Assembly: GCA_963575745.1 (NCBI GenBank)
Contig: CAUYUJ010012113.1
Location: 330,559-394,558 of the forward strand
Source: Prorocentrum cordatum
Lineage: Eukaryota > Sar > Dinophyceae > Prorocentrales > Prorocentraceae
Direction of reading: 5' to 3'
Length of the DNA: 64,000 bases
A program made the position numbers and the translations under genes. The notes under the pieces are model-generated. The model was given only the letters and a program-made list of their open reading frames with translations, was not told where the DNA came from and searched no databases. Positions 53,830-64,000 of the stretch are shown in pieces; position 1 is the stretch's first letter, and every line of letters begins with the position of its first letter.

Positions 53830-55930
53830 TGGGGAGCACGTTGAACCCCTTGGGCCCCGGGAGGTCCTGGACCACTGGGGAACCCTGCGGAGGTCACACA
53901 AGCCCAGGTCGTAACGAATATCGGCACGTGGAACCAGGATGTTGTTACCACCGCATATCGGCTGCATGCTGCTCGCACATGCATCGTGTCGACACCAAAC
54001 GTGTCGACCGGACGCGCCAAATGCGTGCCGCGGCTGCGTGTGTCCGAAGCTGTTTGGGGGCAGATTGAACCCCTTGGGCCCTAAGAAACCCTGGACCACT
54101 GGGGAACCCTGCGGAGGTAACACACGCCCAGGCTGCAACGAATATCAACACGTGGATCCAAGATTTTGTTGCCACCACATCTCGGCTGCATGCTGATCGC
54201 ACGTGTCTCGTGTCGACACCAAACGTGTCGACCCGACGCGCCAAATGCGTACCGCGGCTGCGCGCGCCCAAAGCTGTCCGGGAACCCATTGAACCCCTTG
54301 GGCCCTGAGAGGCCCTGGGCCACTGGGGAACCCATTACGAGCCCAGTACTCGCGACACAGAGCCAGGCTGCAACGAATATCAGCGCGTGTTGCCACGATT
54401 CAGTTGCCACCGCATCTCGGATGCATGCTGATCGCAGAAAGTCTCGTGTCGACACCAAACGTGTCAACCCGACGCGCCAAATGCGTGCCGCAGCTGCGTG
54501 TGTCCGAAGCTGTTTGGGAGCCCATTGAACCCCTTGGGCCCTGAGAGGCCCTGGACCACTGGGGAACCATGCGGAGATGACACAAGCCCAGGTCGCAACG
54601 AATATCAGCACGTGGATCCAGGACTTTGTTGCCACCGCACCTCGGCTGCATGCTGCTCGCACGTGTCTCGTGTCGACGCCAAACGTGTCAAACCGACGCG
54701 CCAAATGCGCGCCGCGGCTGCGTGTGTCCGAAGCTGTTTGGGAGCCCATTGAACCCCTTGGGCCCTGAGAGGCCCTGGACCACTGGGGAACCCTGCGGAG
54801 GTAACAGAAGCCCAGGTCGTAACGAATATCAGCACGTGGATCCAGGATTTTGTTGCCACCGCATCTCGGATGCATGCTGCTCGCACATGTCTCGTGTCGA
54901 CGCCAGACGTGTCAACCCGACGCGCCAAATGCGCGCCGCGGCTGCGTGTGTCCGAAGCTCTTTGGGAGCCCATTGAACCCCTTGGGCCCTGAGAGGTCCT
55001 GGACCACTGGGGAACCCTGCGGAGGTCACACAAGCCCAGGTCGTAACGAATATCAGCACGTGGACCCAAGATTTTCTCGCCACCGCATCTCGGAGGCATG
55101 CTGCTCGCACATGTCTCGTGTCGACACCGAACGTGTCAGCCCGACGCGCCAAATGCGTGCCGCGGCTGCGTGTGTCCAAATCTGTTTGGGAGCCCATTGA
55201 ACCCCTTGGGCCCAAAGAGACCCTGGACCACTGGGGAACAGTCCGGAGATAACACAAGCCCAGACTGCAACGAATATCAGCACGTGGAACCAAGATTTTG
55301 TCGCCACCGCATCTCGGCTGCATGCTGCTCGCACATGTCTCGTGTCGACACCAAACGTGTCGACCCGACGCGCCAAATGCGCGCCGCGGCTGCGTGTGCC
55401 CGAAGCTGTTTGGGAGCCCATCGGACACCTTGGGCCCTGAGAGGCCCTGGACCATTGGGGAACCATGCGGAGATGACGCGAGCCCAGACTGCAACGAATC
55501 TCAGCACGTGGAACCAAAATTTTGTCGCCACCGCATCTCGGCTGCATGCTGCTCGCACGTGTCTCGTGTCGACACCGAACGTGTCGACCCGACACGCCAA
55601 ATGCGCGCCGCGGCTGCGGGTGTCCGAAGCTGTTTGGGAGCCCATTGAACCCCTTGGGCCCTGAGAGGCCCTGGGCCATTGGGGAACCCTGCGGAGATAA
55701 CAGAAGCCCAGGCTGCAACGAATATCAGCACGTGGATCCAGGATTTGTTGCCACCGCATCTCGGCTGCATGCTGCTCGCACATGTCTCGTGTCGACACCA
55801 AACGTGTCGACCGGACGCGCCAAATGCGTGCCGCGGCTGCGTGTGTCCGAAGCTGTTCGGGAGCCCATTGAACCCCTGGGCCCTGAGAGGCCCTGGACCA
55901 CTGGGGAACCCTGCGGAGGTATACGCCAGC
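53830..55930 (+). repeat. 223-bp satellite, second block (9 units)
   Basis: Units begin at about 53844, 54067, 54290, 54526, 54750, 54974, 55198, 55424, 55646 and 55870 (last one partial). Spacings are 222-226 bp with one of 236. Open frames of 100-260 codons in both directions are repeat by-products. Confidence 0.9.
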
Positions 55931-56705
55931 GCCACATCACGGCACACGCCTCACGCGGATCGTGGGGGCTGGCGCAAGGGCCGACAGCTTTGCCGATCAC
56001 ATGGCAAGGCAAGGTTTCTTATGAGAGTTCAAAGGTTTCCAAGCTTAGGGGGGCCATGCGATCAGCATCAATAGGACGGATGTTTGAACGCACGCGAATC
56101 AAAGTGCATCTCCGCGCCCGCGCCTGACCTCCTCCCACGAGCTGGCCCCCTCGGGCAGCAGCGTGGCGCGTCGCGCCCAGTGGCGGGCGATCGGCGCGCA
56201 TAGACATCCGCGAAACATAGCTTGCTTGTGGGGGGAGAGACGAAGAGGAGAGAGAGGACCACTCGCGGAAGGAGGGGGGGGGCAGTATGACAAAGGACGC
56301 GAGGTGAGACAGAGGATGAGAAGCGAGCAGGAAGGAAAAACCAATCCCCCCTCGCACGTCGGCAGACGGCAGACGGTCTCCCCTCGCACATCGCGCGCTG
56401 CTTCCTGTTGATCAGCGCCCCCTAGCGAATTGGGCCAGATACGCTGCCCCGAAGCTCCCCGATGCTTGCGCGCGAGGCAGGCCCGACCAGCAAAGTCACT
56501 CGTTAATTCCGCCGACTTCCGGAACCGCAGCACCGGCGCAAATTCCTGAGTATCTGATGAAACCTCGACGCAGATCGCAGCACGTTTTCCCGGGTGAGTT
56601 TTCACCCATCATATACTTGATTCGGGGGCCCCTTCCTTCGCCTCCTCCTCCTCTTTCTTTTCCTCCTTCCTCCACGCGAGCCTCCTCCTCCTCCTCGTCA
56701 TCCTC
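55931..56705. other. no gene recognised
   Basis: Flank beyond the satellite, GA-rich at 56.23-56.34 kb, CTCCTC microsatellite at 56640-56705. Minus-strand frames here have no motif. Confidence 0.4.
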
Positions 56706-56975
56706 CTAGCCTTTCGCCCGCGTGATCCTGTAGTTAAGCCGATCTGGAACGCAGACGCAGTTCTTCCAATCGTTCATGCTGCTGAACTGCGCGGTGACCT
56801 CGTCGGTGATGTTGCATAATTTCAACGATGTCTTGCAAGATTCGTGCCAAGAGCCGAGGCATAACGAACGTTGCATAACGCGTTCGTTCCTCGCCCTCTT
56901 GGCTGGCGGCAACCGCTCACACAATACGCATGTCCCTATTGAAGTCCCCGCTGATTTGGCGCCCACGTCCGTCTC
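56706..56975 (-). CDS. small Cys-rich exon, 89 codons
   Basis: Opens after TTCATAG (acceptor-like, at 56976) with ETDVGAKSAGTSIGTCVLCE, then CLGSWHESCKTSLKLCNI, WKNCVCVPDRLNYRITR and a stop at 56706. Two CxxC-like pairs and a His could bind zinc. Composition is that of real protein. It lies downstream of the transposase-like gene on the same strand and might be an exon of another gene or a part of it. Confidence 0.4.
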   Translation of the reverse strand, partial: ETDVGAKSAGTSIGTCVLCERLPPAKRARNERVMQRSLCLGSWHESCKTSLKLCNITDEVTAQFSSMNDWKNCVCVPDRLNYRITRAKG

Positions 56976-57211
56976 CTATGAATCAATATCAGCAGGGCTG
57001 AGCTGGGAGAGAGAGAGCTTTCCCAGCAATCAATGAAGCGTAACACTCATCGATGCACCTCAGGTCGGTCTTCTCCGCGTCTGTCCTTTCTCCTGTGCGC
57101 GTGCGTGTCGATGGCTGGGTGGATGATCTCAGAACCCCGCAGGTCTCGGATTTTGAATTCGCCTCGACCTGGATGAGTACTCACCAAGCGGTTCTCTGAG
57201 TAATACCGGCA
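56976..57211. other. no gene recognised
   Basis: Short gap between the Cys-rich exon and the acidic frame; intron or spacer. Confidence 0.3.
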
Positions 57212-58114
57212 TTACCACCCACGCATCTCGCTTACATTTGCCCATGAAACAATCTTTATCATCGGGCCGCCTTCGTGGTTCACCTCGACAAAGGAAAGAA
57301 TTCCACCGTAACCCACTGGGATATTCCCTTCACCAGGTTCTGCGGCCACCTTCCTTCTTCTGAGGGCGTCGAGGGTCATGACCACCGGATCTCTCCACGT
57401 CGGTGCGAGGTCCTCCACGGCCGCCTTCAAATAATCATCTCTAAGATCAACGTGGGCACACGGACCATCTGTATGTGGATGACCGTGTTGTTCCTGCTGA
57501 ATGCCAGTGTTGTCGCCGCCGTTTGCGTCGTCGTTGTCATCGTTGTCGTCATTGGTGCCCATGACTTCTTTCATGTTGAGCGTGGCCTCAATCATGATAT
57601 CTCCAGGGTGGTGAATACTTCTGACTTCATTCTCGTCGTCGGCGATCCATTCATCAGCTTTCGCCTGAGCGCGATCGGGCTTGAGAAGCCCAGAACCAAC
57701 AGCCTGCTGCAAGCGCTTCTTCTCAAGTGAGGCCAGTGGCCCTTCCCCAGATACCTTGGAGAAGATGTCACTGGTATCATCATAATCCTCGTCCTCGTCG
57801 TCCTCGGCCATCGCTCTCCTCGCTTCCTCGATTGCTTCGTCCGATTCAAGTGCTGATTCGTCAAGCCCGCCCATCCTTTCGGCAGCATCCATTGCCTTGG
57901 TGAGCTCTTCCTCTAAACAATCGCAGCGGCTAGCTTGATCCTCCTTGGCGCCCTCTCCCAGCAGCACTGGCGAAGTAACTGGAGAGGCCGCAGCGCTGCC
58001 GTTGCCCTTGCTGAGAGGGCGCTGCAAAACCGCTACGGCCGGCGGGTTCTCCTTCGGGATGGCGACAATACCGCAGATAAACAAGTTGCCTGAAGTCCCA
58101 AGTGCATCGGGCAT
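57212..58114 (-). pseudogene. acidic C-terminal part of the transposase-like gene
   Basis: A 300-codon frame with an acidic centre (AMAEDDEDEDYDDTSDIF), an Asp/Asn run (NDDNDDNDDANGGDNTG) and a more ordered end (GGILSFVEVNHEGGPMIKIV). It follows the next entry after an in-frame stop (58136). It may be a separate protein; no domain seen. Confidence 0.4.
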
Positions 58115-58135
58115 TCCATCCCAAGAGACTTTGAA

Positions 58136-59866
58136 CTATCGAAGGCACGTTTGTTCACCACCCTCGACGCACCGAGAATAGTAGCACCCAATCAACCGCT
58201 TAGTAGAAATGAAATTCAACGGGGTCACGATACGGAGTTTACCATTCATGCTCAAACTTGCTTCAACACGCCTCCATCGAGTACAATATTTTTCTGTGCC
58301 AAGCCATACTGCGTGCTCCGTGTGCACTGTGCTCGTGGTTATTGAACCGAAATACCAAGCCACGTCAAGAGGGCAATTGATTCCCTTCATGACAGCATTG
58401 AACAAAGAACTGCACTTGCAAGCCCATGCAGTTGACTTGTCGGGCGTCAGCTGCGGTATAAGATGCACGATTTGTTTATCCATCGACTTCTTGTCAGGCA
58501 GCGCCAAAAGAGCCAGAGGCGATATCCAACGCGTACTCGTGGAAAGCACGCGACTGACCGGCAGCCCTGGCATTCTTTCCATGGCGAGGTGCTGGGTCGA
58601 GTGCTCGGCCAAGGTAGTGCTCGAGCTGGAGCCGCGATGAGACCAGCTCGAGCGTGGAATTAGGGGCCCGGTCACACACGATGCCGATCTGCTTGTTGAG
58701 GCGCTCATTCTCGCGCACGTGGGCTTGCCACGCCCTCCCCAAAGTCTCAAGCGCGCGATGCACTCTCGAAGGGCACTTGCCTGTATCCTCTGCGCACTGA
58801 ACAGACTCTCTGTATAGATTCAGAAATTTCTTGGTGGATACATCCAAGACGCCGCGATCGTGAGCGCCGAGCAGGTCAGACGCAGTTCGGCGTCGACAGA
58901 AGCAGTCTGCATGCGACGGGTTGCGCGCCAGCTGGAGCAGCTTGAAAGGGAACTCCTGTAAAGGAAGAACCACTCTGCGGTAGATGCCTGCAGCGCTGCT
59001 CAAGAGTATGCGAAATGCGCATTTACAAAAGAATACAGCGTCACGGTGGTCCTCCAACATCAACGATGTCACCCTGGCTCGCCATTGGTCTCCTTGGGCT
59101 GCCGCCTCGAACTCCAACGCAAGGAGTTTCGCTTTCCCGTTCGCGAGCTGCTGCAATTGATTGCCGTGAGTCGCAATGGTTGGCTCGTCGACGGGCTTCT
59201 TCAAGATAAATGACAAGTGGAGCAACGGTTCTCGTAACGCATACAACATCTCCATCATGCTCCGAAACGAACTCTTTTTTGTTACATGTAAAACATCGCG
59301 GTGCCACCTGCCCATCGTCCTCCGATATGCCGCTTGTTGTTCTAAAGCCTGAATGTCAATATGACAAACCGCGCCGTCGATCTCTTCATCCCCCAGCTTG
59401 TGCAGGCGGTGCGTCAACACCAAATTCAGAAACTTGTGAATATTATCGCCTCCGGCCTCCATCATGCGGAACTCAACTTCATGAACAGATCCCCAACGGC
59501 CAGAGCAGCACTTAGGGAACATTCGCATTTGTTTTTTTTTCGCTTTGACCTTGTCCGTGAAAATGCCAGACCACACCTTGCAGAAGTCCTGGGCCCTCTC
59601 CCTCAGCACATTTGTAGTCTTGGCAACAGACGAATCGTACCCACATGACTTAAGCATCGCGTCGAGGATCTCCAGCCCGCTCAACAAGATGAGATGCACC
59701 TGGTGCTCGAAACAATCGCATTGGAGCATGATCACCCTCGGGCACTGTTCAGTGAGCGACGACATTAGCTTGAATCGGTAAACCTGGTCTGGGCCGTTGT
59801 CAGATGCAACTGAATACCAATGCTCACCACGAACGCCGTCGGGATGACGCCTGGAGTGCGAAAATC
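58136..59866 (-). pseudogene. transposase-like core (hAT-like pattern), frameshifted
   Basis: The frame is open from about 59866: VASDNGPDQVYRFKLM, then MLQCDCFEHQVHLILLSG (resembling the C-x2-H element of hAT transposases), FPKCCSGRWGSVHEVEF (TRWNS-like box), helical region to 58494. Continues after a frameshift near 58.53 kb with LPDKKSMDKQIVHLIPQL to a stop at 58136. The order D-N-G, C-F-x-H, R-W-x-S is why I suggest hAT; the third acidic residue is not identified. Likely an unnamed dinoflagellate family. Confidence 0.4.
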
Positions 59867-59966
59867 AACGCCTGCAAGACCACCCCAAGACGATGGTGGG
59901 CAGAAGCCTAAGGAATCATGTTCCTGTAAAGCTGTCTGGGAAATACGATTTACCGATGTCTCTTGG

Positions 59967-60250
59967 GGGCCCGTAGGGGGCTTTCCTGGGGGGGCCCTTC
60001 GGGGGCCCATTGGCCCAATGGCCTATTGGGGCTTCCGGGAGGCCTCTTGGGAGCCTCGCGGAGCTTCTTTTGATGGCCTCCGGAGGCGTCCTAGGAACCT
60101 CTCAGGCTGGAGATATTGAAATGTCTTGCTCTTCGGGCCCTCCTGGGTTGCTCTTGGGGCTCTCTTGGGGCGCTCTCGAGGCCCTCTTGAATTATCTGGG
60201 GGGCCTCCTTGGCTTGGGGCTGTCTTGGCAATCTCTAGGGCCCTCGCGTG
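59967..60250 (-). repeat. GC-rich minisatellite, probable intron of the transposase-like gene
   Basis: CCTCTTGGGAGCC and GCTCTTGGGGC units lie between two coding pieces of the same protein, so here the dispersed minisatellite behaves as intron filling. I could not fix the splice sites. Confidence 0.5.
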
Positions 60251-61168
60251 TTACGGCAGTTTTGCCCAAGGCCAAGGCGCCTCCACTCATCAGCAATACT
60301 CTTGAAAGTTGGACAGCCAATGCTTTCCGATTGCTTCGATGTCAGTCCCAAACAGCCCGCGCCAGTTCTGTCATCGACTGGGAGGACGTCTCCAATGCGT
60401 TCGAGGTAAGAGATCACTGGCACCGACTCACGAGGTCCTGGCGGGCCGCCCAAGTCCTGGAGCACGTCGGGGGGTTGGTCCTCCGCCAGGATGATTGCCG
60501 AGTGCAACTCAAGAGCGGAGAAAGCTCTTCCTCTGCCAGATGCTGCTGTTGGTCGCATTGGACTTGAAGTTGTGAATGCAAATGATGTCGAAAGAATCGT
60601 GATCGCCATCGGCCCCGCAGAACACAACGTCCTTCACGCGGTCGAAAAACATCCGGGCCGACCCTGCCAAGCAAGCACCAACTTTGAATTCAGCGCGACG
60701 CACCGTGTACCGGCTGATATCTTCCAAACTTATCTTCCCCAGATCTTCAGTAGAAACATTACTCATGTTCCGGCGGATCGCAATCGAGATGGCAATCGCA
60801 GGAATAAGCCAGCCCCGTGTCCTGCCAGTCCGGGGCAAAGCGAAGGCATCGTTGGGATCGCCTTGACCTGCAAGGGCTAGCTGCAGCTGCGACATCCGCG
60901 AGTCTGATGATGTGTGAGAGCCGCTCTCGGATGTTGTAGAAGTCTCGCGGCGTTTGAGTCTGCGCAGGTTTTCATTATCTCGTGGGATCTCAACTATTGT
61001 GGCATCCCTGTCGACAATGGTTTCAATGAGTTCTACACGGCTGAGAGCTTCGCACTTCTCCTGCGGGACAAGACAATAGCGACAGTGGGTTTTCTGGCAT
61101 TGGACAAACTCTCGAAGCACGGTGGTCAACAGGGACTCTGGCACCATCTCCGTGAACAACAGGAACAA
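60235..61168 (-). pseudogene. N-terminal part of the transposase-like gene
   Basis: Frame 61168-60509 (220 codons): TTVLREFVQCQKTHCRYCLV, a polar linker, then GWLIPAIAISIAIRRNMSNV, SLEDISRYTVRRAEFKVGAC and FKSNATNSSIWQRKSF. A frameshift near 60.53 kb leads to ALELHSAIILAEDQPPDVLQ and DDRTGAGCLGLTSKQ. The pieces look like one protein upstream of the minisatellite intron. The codon at 61168 is ATG. Confidence 0.45.
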
Positions 61169-61639
61169 TAGCAGACATATTCTGTCTATGCTTCACAGAA
61201 TGCACCAGACCGTCCCACTCTCCCAAAGATATATCCTGCCTAACACCCCTGAAGGCAACCATTACTGGGACTACATCGGGAGTGCACTTCCATGTTGCCC
61301 CTGCATGATGAAAAGAATTGGTTGGCACCAGACATGCGAACCACATCGCCGAAGTCAGCTAGTGTTCCAAAACCATCAACAAACTTCTGGACATCGCGCG
61401 CCATGGTTGAACCTGGGCATGGGGCCGGAAAATCCTCTGCCTCTTGGTCCTCCTACACCTCCTCATCACTATTCTGGCAGGGCGGGCTGGGCGTTTCGCC
61501 TGAGACTCCTTTGCAATGTGCTATAAGTTGTCAACATGGGCCAAAAAAAAGCTCTCGCCTCAGCGCCGCGCGCATTCGATTCAGAATCCTGCAACAGTTA
61601 CAAAGTTACAATGACGCAAGGGTTCTCAAAATGGTGCAG
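61169..61639. other. no gene recognised
   Basis: Possible 5' flank or intron of the transposase-like gene; frames lack motifs. Confidence 0.35.
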
Positions 61640-61835
61640 GATTTGAAGCCCTTGTGGAGCCCTTTTGGGGGCCCCTGGGGGGCCCCATGGGGCTTTTTGG
61701 TGGCCTCTTGGGGCCTTTTGGGAGCTTCTCGGGGCGAAGAGCTAAGACTTTTCGGTTCGTGGTCCGCCTCTTGGGGCAGTTGTGGGGCCCTCTTGGGCCG
61801 TCTTGGGCGCTTCTTGGGCCAATGGTGGACAAATT
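61640..61835 (-). repeat. GC-rich minisatellite (CCTCTTGGGGC type)
   Basis: Same class as 59967-60250. From 61836 to 62283 nothing is recognised except ACGCGTGT-rich sequence near 62.1 kb. Confidence 0.6.
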
Positions 61836-62283
61836 CAAACTGATGTTATCTCTATGCGACCATTGATGCTATCGGCCACCGCATCGAAACTCTTCAACAA
61901 TCGGGCGGCGCACGAGCGCGGCTCTCTCCGATATGACAGAGAGCCGCAGATTCAGAACAAGCCGAAATCCCTAAGTAAGAACAGTCTGTGATCATAATCG
62001 TTCTTAGTGCGATCCGCGCAGCTCCGAATACTTGAACTTTGAAAAACGCGCGCAGACTCACGCTCGCCGCAAGCAAGTATAATGAGATATGTGGCCTCGA
62101 GGCGGCCTCGCGTGTACGCATATGGTATATGCGCATGTAATACTGAGGTGGTGGCAGAAGGAACCGCGGGACACGCGTGCACAACGAGTCTGTGCAAGAT
62201 CAAGCGCGCCCCCAGCAATCGAGACCTAAGCGCAAAAATATCAATATGTGCGAAGCGATGTGTTCACATATCAGGCGGGGCGC

Positions 62284-62934
62284 TCACTCGACGACTGCGA
62301 AACCCTTGCCTGGTTTTGGGAACAAGCCCCGGCGCGAGCGGCCAAGGTTCTCACGGCCAGCATCGCCGCGAAATTTCTTGCAGGCTGCAACCATCGCGCG
62401 TGGTACCTGGGTTTGCTGGAAGCACCCGCACACGATGCAAATCGTCGCCGTCTTGTAGCTCCGCACCGTGTGACTCGGATGGATCCCGGCAAAGAAATGG
62501 GCCCAACCTCCAATCCGAGGGCTGCCGTCGCGAAAGATATCGCTGTCCCACGGCGCATCCGCAGGCCAACCCCGCTGATTGGCAGGACCTCCGCCAGCAA
62601 GAACTGCTGCGCCGGCATTGCCTGCCTGATCTTCGCCATCTGGAACTGCTGAACCTGCAGTGCTAGACTGATCAGACTGGTCATCGTCGTAAGCGAAGGA
62701 ATCGATGGAATCCAGATCCGCTGCTACACCAGCGACACGAGCAGGGCCATCTTGAAGAGCAGGCATACTGAGCATGTCGGGAAAGCGAACAACGGGGCGA
62801 ATATTCTCACGCGGGCCGAGGTTTTCGCGCATAGCACGACGGAACATGATGCGGTATGGCTGGGGGCTGCGGCTGCGGCTGCTGGCGCACTCCGCCTGCA
62901 TCGCTTCGCGAATGAGGAGGGCGATGCCGAACAA
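62284..62934 (-). CDS. probable exon, unknown protein with Cys-rich end
   Basis: Follows a strong acceptor. Reads LFGIALLIREAMQAECASSR (ATG at 62898), an acidic middle (LDSIDSFAYDDDQSDQSS), a Gly/Ala/Pro stretch (AGNAGAAVLAGGGPANQRGW) and a compact end WAHFFAGIHPSHTVRSYKTA, CIVCGCFQQTQVPRAM and a stop at 62284. CxxCxC may bind zinc. Even composition and the splice signal support coding. The GGGPA stretch is reminiscent of the AGxPA hairpins but does not have their stem. Confidence 0.5.
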   Translation of the reverse strand: MFGIALLIREAMQAECASSRSRSPQPYRIMFRRAMRENLGPRENIRPVVRFPDMLSMPALQDGPARVAGVAADLDSIDSFAYDDDQSDQSSTAGSAVPDGEDQAGNAGAAVLAGGGPANQRGWPADAPWDSDIFRDGSPRIGGWAHFFAGIHPSHTVRSYKTATICIVCGCFQQTQVPRAMVAACKKFRGDAGRENLGRSRRGLFPKPGKGFAVVE

Positions 62935-62958
62935 CTGCAGAAAAAAAAAAAAAAAAAC
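62935..62958 (-). promoter_or_regulatory. 3' splice acceptor with long polypyrimidine tract
   Basis: On the minus strand a 17-T run followed by CTGCAG ends at 62935, immediately before the exon above. It could serve a cis intron or spliced-leader trans-splicing. Confidence 0.55.
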
Positions 62959-63089
62959 ACGGATGGCGCGGCGAAGAAGGTTTGAGCACAAAATGGTTAC
63001 GGACGGCGGGGCCAACACACCGGGCTCTCGCCTCAACGCCGCGCACGATTCAGAATCCTGCAACACTTATTAGGACGCAACAAGAACGG

Positions 63090-63290
63090 AATGATGGACA
63101 AATGTGGCTTGGAGGCCTCTTGGGGACTCCGTGTGCTGTTTTGGGCCATGTTGAGGTCTTCTCGAGCAGTCTTGGGCGCATATTTGGCCGTTTTGGAGCT
63201 CTCGGGGCTTTTTGGGTCTTCTTGGAGGCGTCTTTGGACAATGTTCGAGGCCATCTGGGGTTATCTTGTCCGTAGTCTTGGAGCCGATGG
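63090..63290 (-). repeat. GC-rich minisatellite (GTCTTGGGCGC type)
   Basis: Degenerate TCTTGG-based units, same class as 61640-61835. Confidence 0.5.
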
Positions 63291-64000
63291 GGACTCAAAA
63301 CAAAGCCCTGCTGCATCCTGGGTTCTCTCTGGTCCTCCTCCTCCTCTTCCTCCTCCCCCCCCCTCCTCCCTCCTCCCTCTGGGACGCGGTCCCGCAGACA
63401 GGTTTGGTGCCCGAGGTGAGCCATCTGGAAGCAAGTTCTGCTCCAGCCACGCGGCGAATCGCTCTTTCGGGAGACACATGTCGCGGCGAAAAATATGGCA
63501 ACCCTGCAAGCAAAAACGGCTGTGTACAAAACGTCCGCTGCCCTTACTCAGGGTTCCCAGCGCGTGAAATCGTTGATCTTGTATGGTTTTGCGAAGCACA
63601 TTTCCGTGGCTGATCTGGATTTCGAGGTGTTTTTATTTCGGATGAGTTTTGGAGAATGCAATTTCAATTCCCCTGCCGTTTCAAGTGTTTTTTCCCCCCC
63701 CCCCGAGGCTGTGTTTTATGTAATGTAAATTCGTGCACCATGTTTGGGTAATCTTGGGCTGTTGGCAACCAACAATTGTTTTGATGATCGAATGTGGCAC
63801 TATGTTTATATGTTTTGTGCGTTGTTTGCTCTTGTTTTCGGTGAATTTTTGTCATTTTGAGGGGTCGACCACAAGCAAGGCGCCGGACAACCCTATGGGT
63901 GGGTCCGCACGTCACAATATATTGACAGTAAACTTGATGACTGTTGGGGGATACCTCATGGCTATGGTCCGCGCGAGCCCTCCAAGACCGCGTTGCAGTG
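63291..64000. other. no gene recognised
   Basis: CTCCTC microsatellite at 63332-63380, then unique-looking A/T-richer sequence with a C-run at 63695-63705. Confidence 0.4.

Noticed and set aside
53945-55801. Series of 100-260 codon frames on both strands with DTRHVRAACSRDAVAT-type repeats
   Set aside because: They are translations of the 223-bp satellite; each unit gives the same frame pair.
61894-62218. Minus-strand frames near 62.0 kb as genes
   Set aside because: Two overlapping frames of similar length, no motif, no splice signal.

Overview
The window looks like nuclear DNA of a dinoflagellate, possibly a GC-rich, repeat-rich lineage such as Prorocentrum or a relative; the genus is a guess. 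The reasons are: (i) large decayed Ty1/copia-type retroelements with long divergent polyproteins; (ii) two minus-strand stretches close to the 3' half of the dinoflagellate spliced leader; (iii) a spliced gene with a short GT-AG intron; (iv) very long degenerate GC-rich minisatellites; (v) no bacterial operon structure, rRNA or tRNA that I could see. Most of the window is retroelement debris, satellites and decayed genes. Few reading frames look intact.

Layout. 0-3.3 kb: minus-strand copia-like gag (membrane segment, gag, CCHC knuckle) plus the next part of the polyprotein, running off the left edge. 3.3-9.4 kb: degenerate tandem repeats, inverted repeats and C/A-rich tracts. 9.4-13.5 kb: A/C-rich segment with the C-terminal end of a LINE-type reverse transcriptase. 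13.5-17 kb: minus-strand exon of a voltage-gated cation channel (S6 helix), one further candidate exon, and a TIR-bounded element. 17-21 kb: palindrome arrays and minisatellites. 21-39.3 kb: almost entirely minus-strand retroelement. A reverse transcriptase/RNase H fragment (21.2-22.1) is followed by a roughly 17 kb decayed copia-like element. Read in coding order from the right, the latter has gag (39.3-38.2), a long linker (38.2-31), a RING-H2 finger (about 30.9), a protease-like region (29.9-29.2), further linker domains, integrase (25.3-24.25) and reverse transcriptase (23.4-22.5). It is interrupted near 34.5-36.8 and by a second copy of the TIR element at 26.4-27.3 kb.

39.3-43.5 kb: direct repeats, a 90-bp satellite also found at 19 kb in the opposite orientation, and one candidate terminal exon. 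43.6-47.3 kb: a minus-strand gene of unknown function with a clear 137-nt intron but several frameshifts. 48-50.8 kb: a decayed C5-cytosine-methyltransferase-like gene. 51-55.9 kb: a 223-bp satellite split by about 42 copies of a hairpin-forming 42-bp repeat. 56.7-61.2 kb: a decayed transposase-like gene and a small Cys-rich exon. 62.3-62.9 kb: a probable exon with a textbook polypyrimidine acceptor.

The most unusual signal is a family of about 30 copies of a 14-bp micro-hairpin (5-bp stem, 4-nt loop, typified by GCAGG-TTGC-CCTGC). They are scattered only through the copia-like polyprotein coding regions. About half sit in the frame that reads Ala-Gly-X-Pro-Ala on the coding strand, the rest in other frames. 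One is present in one gag copy and missing at the aligned site of the other. The set suggests a tiny inserting sequence, or an RNA structure, not explained by known gene features.
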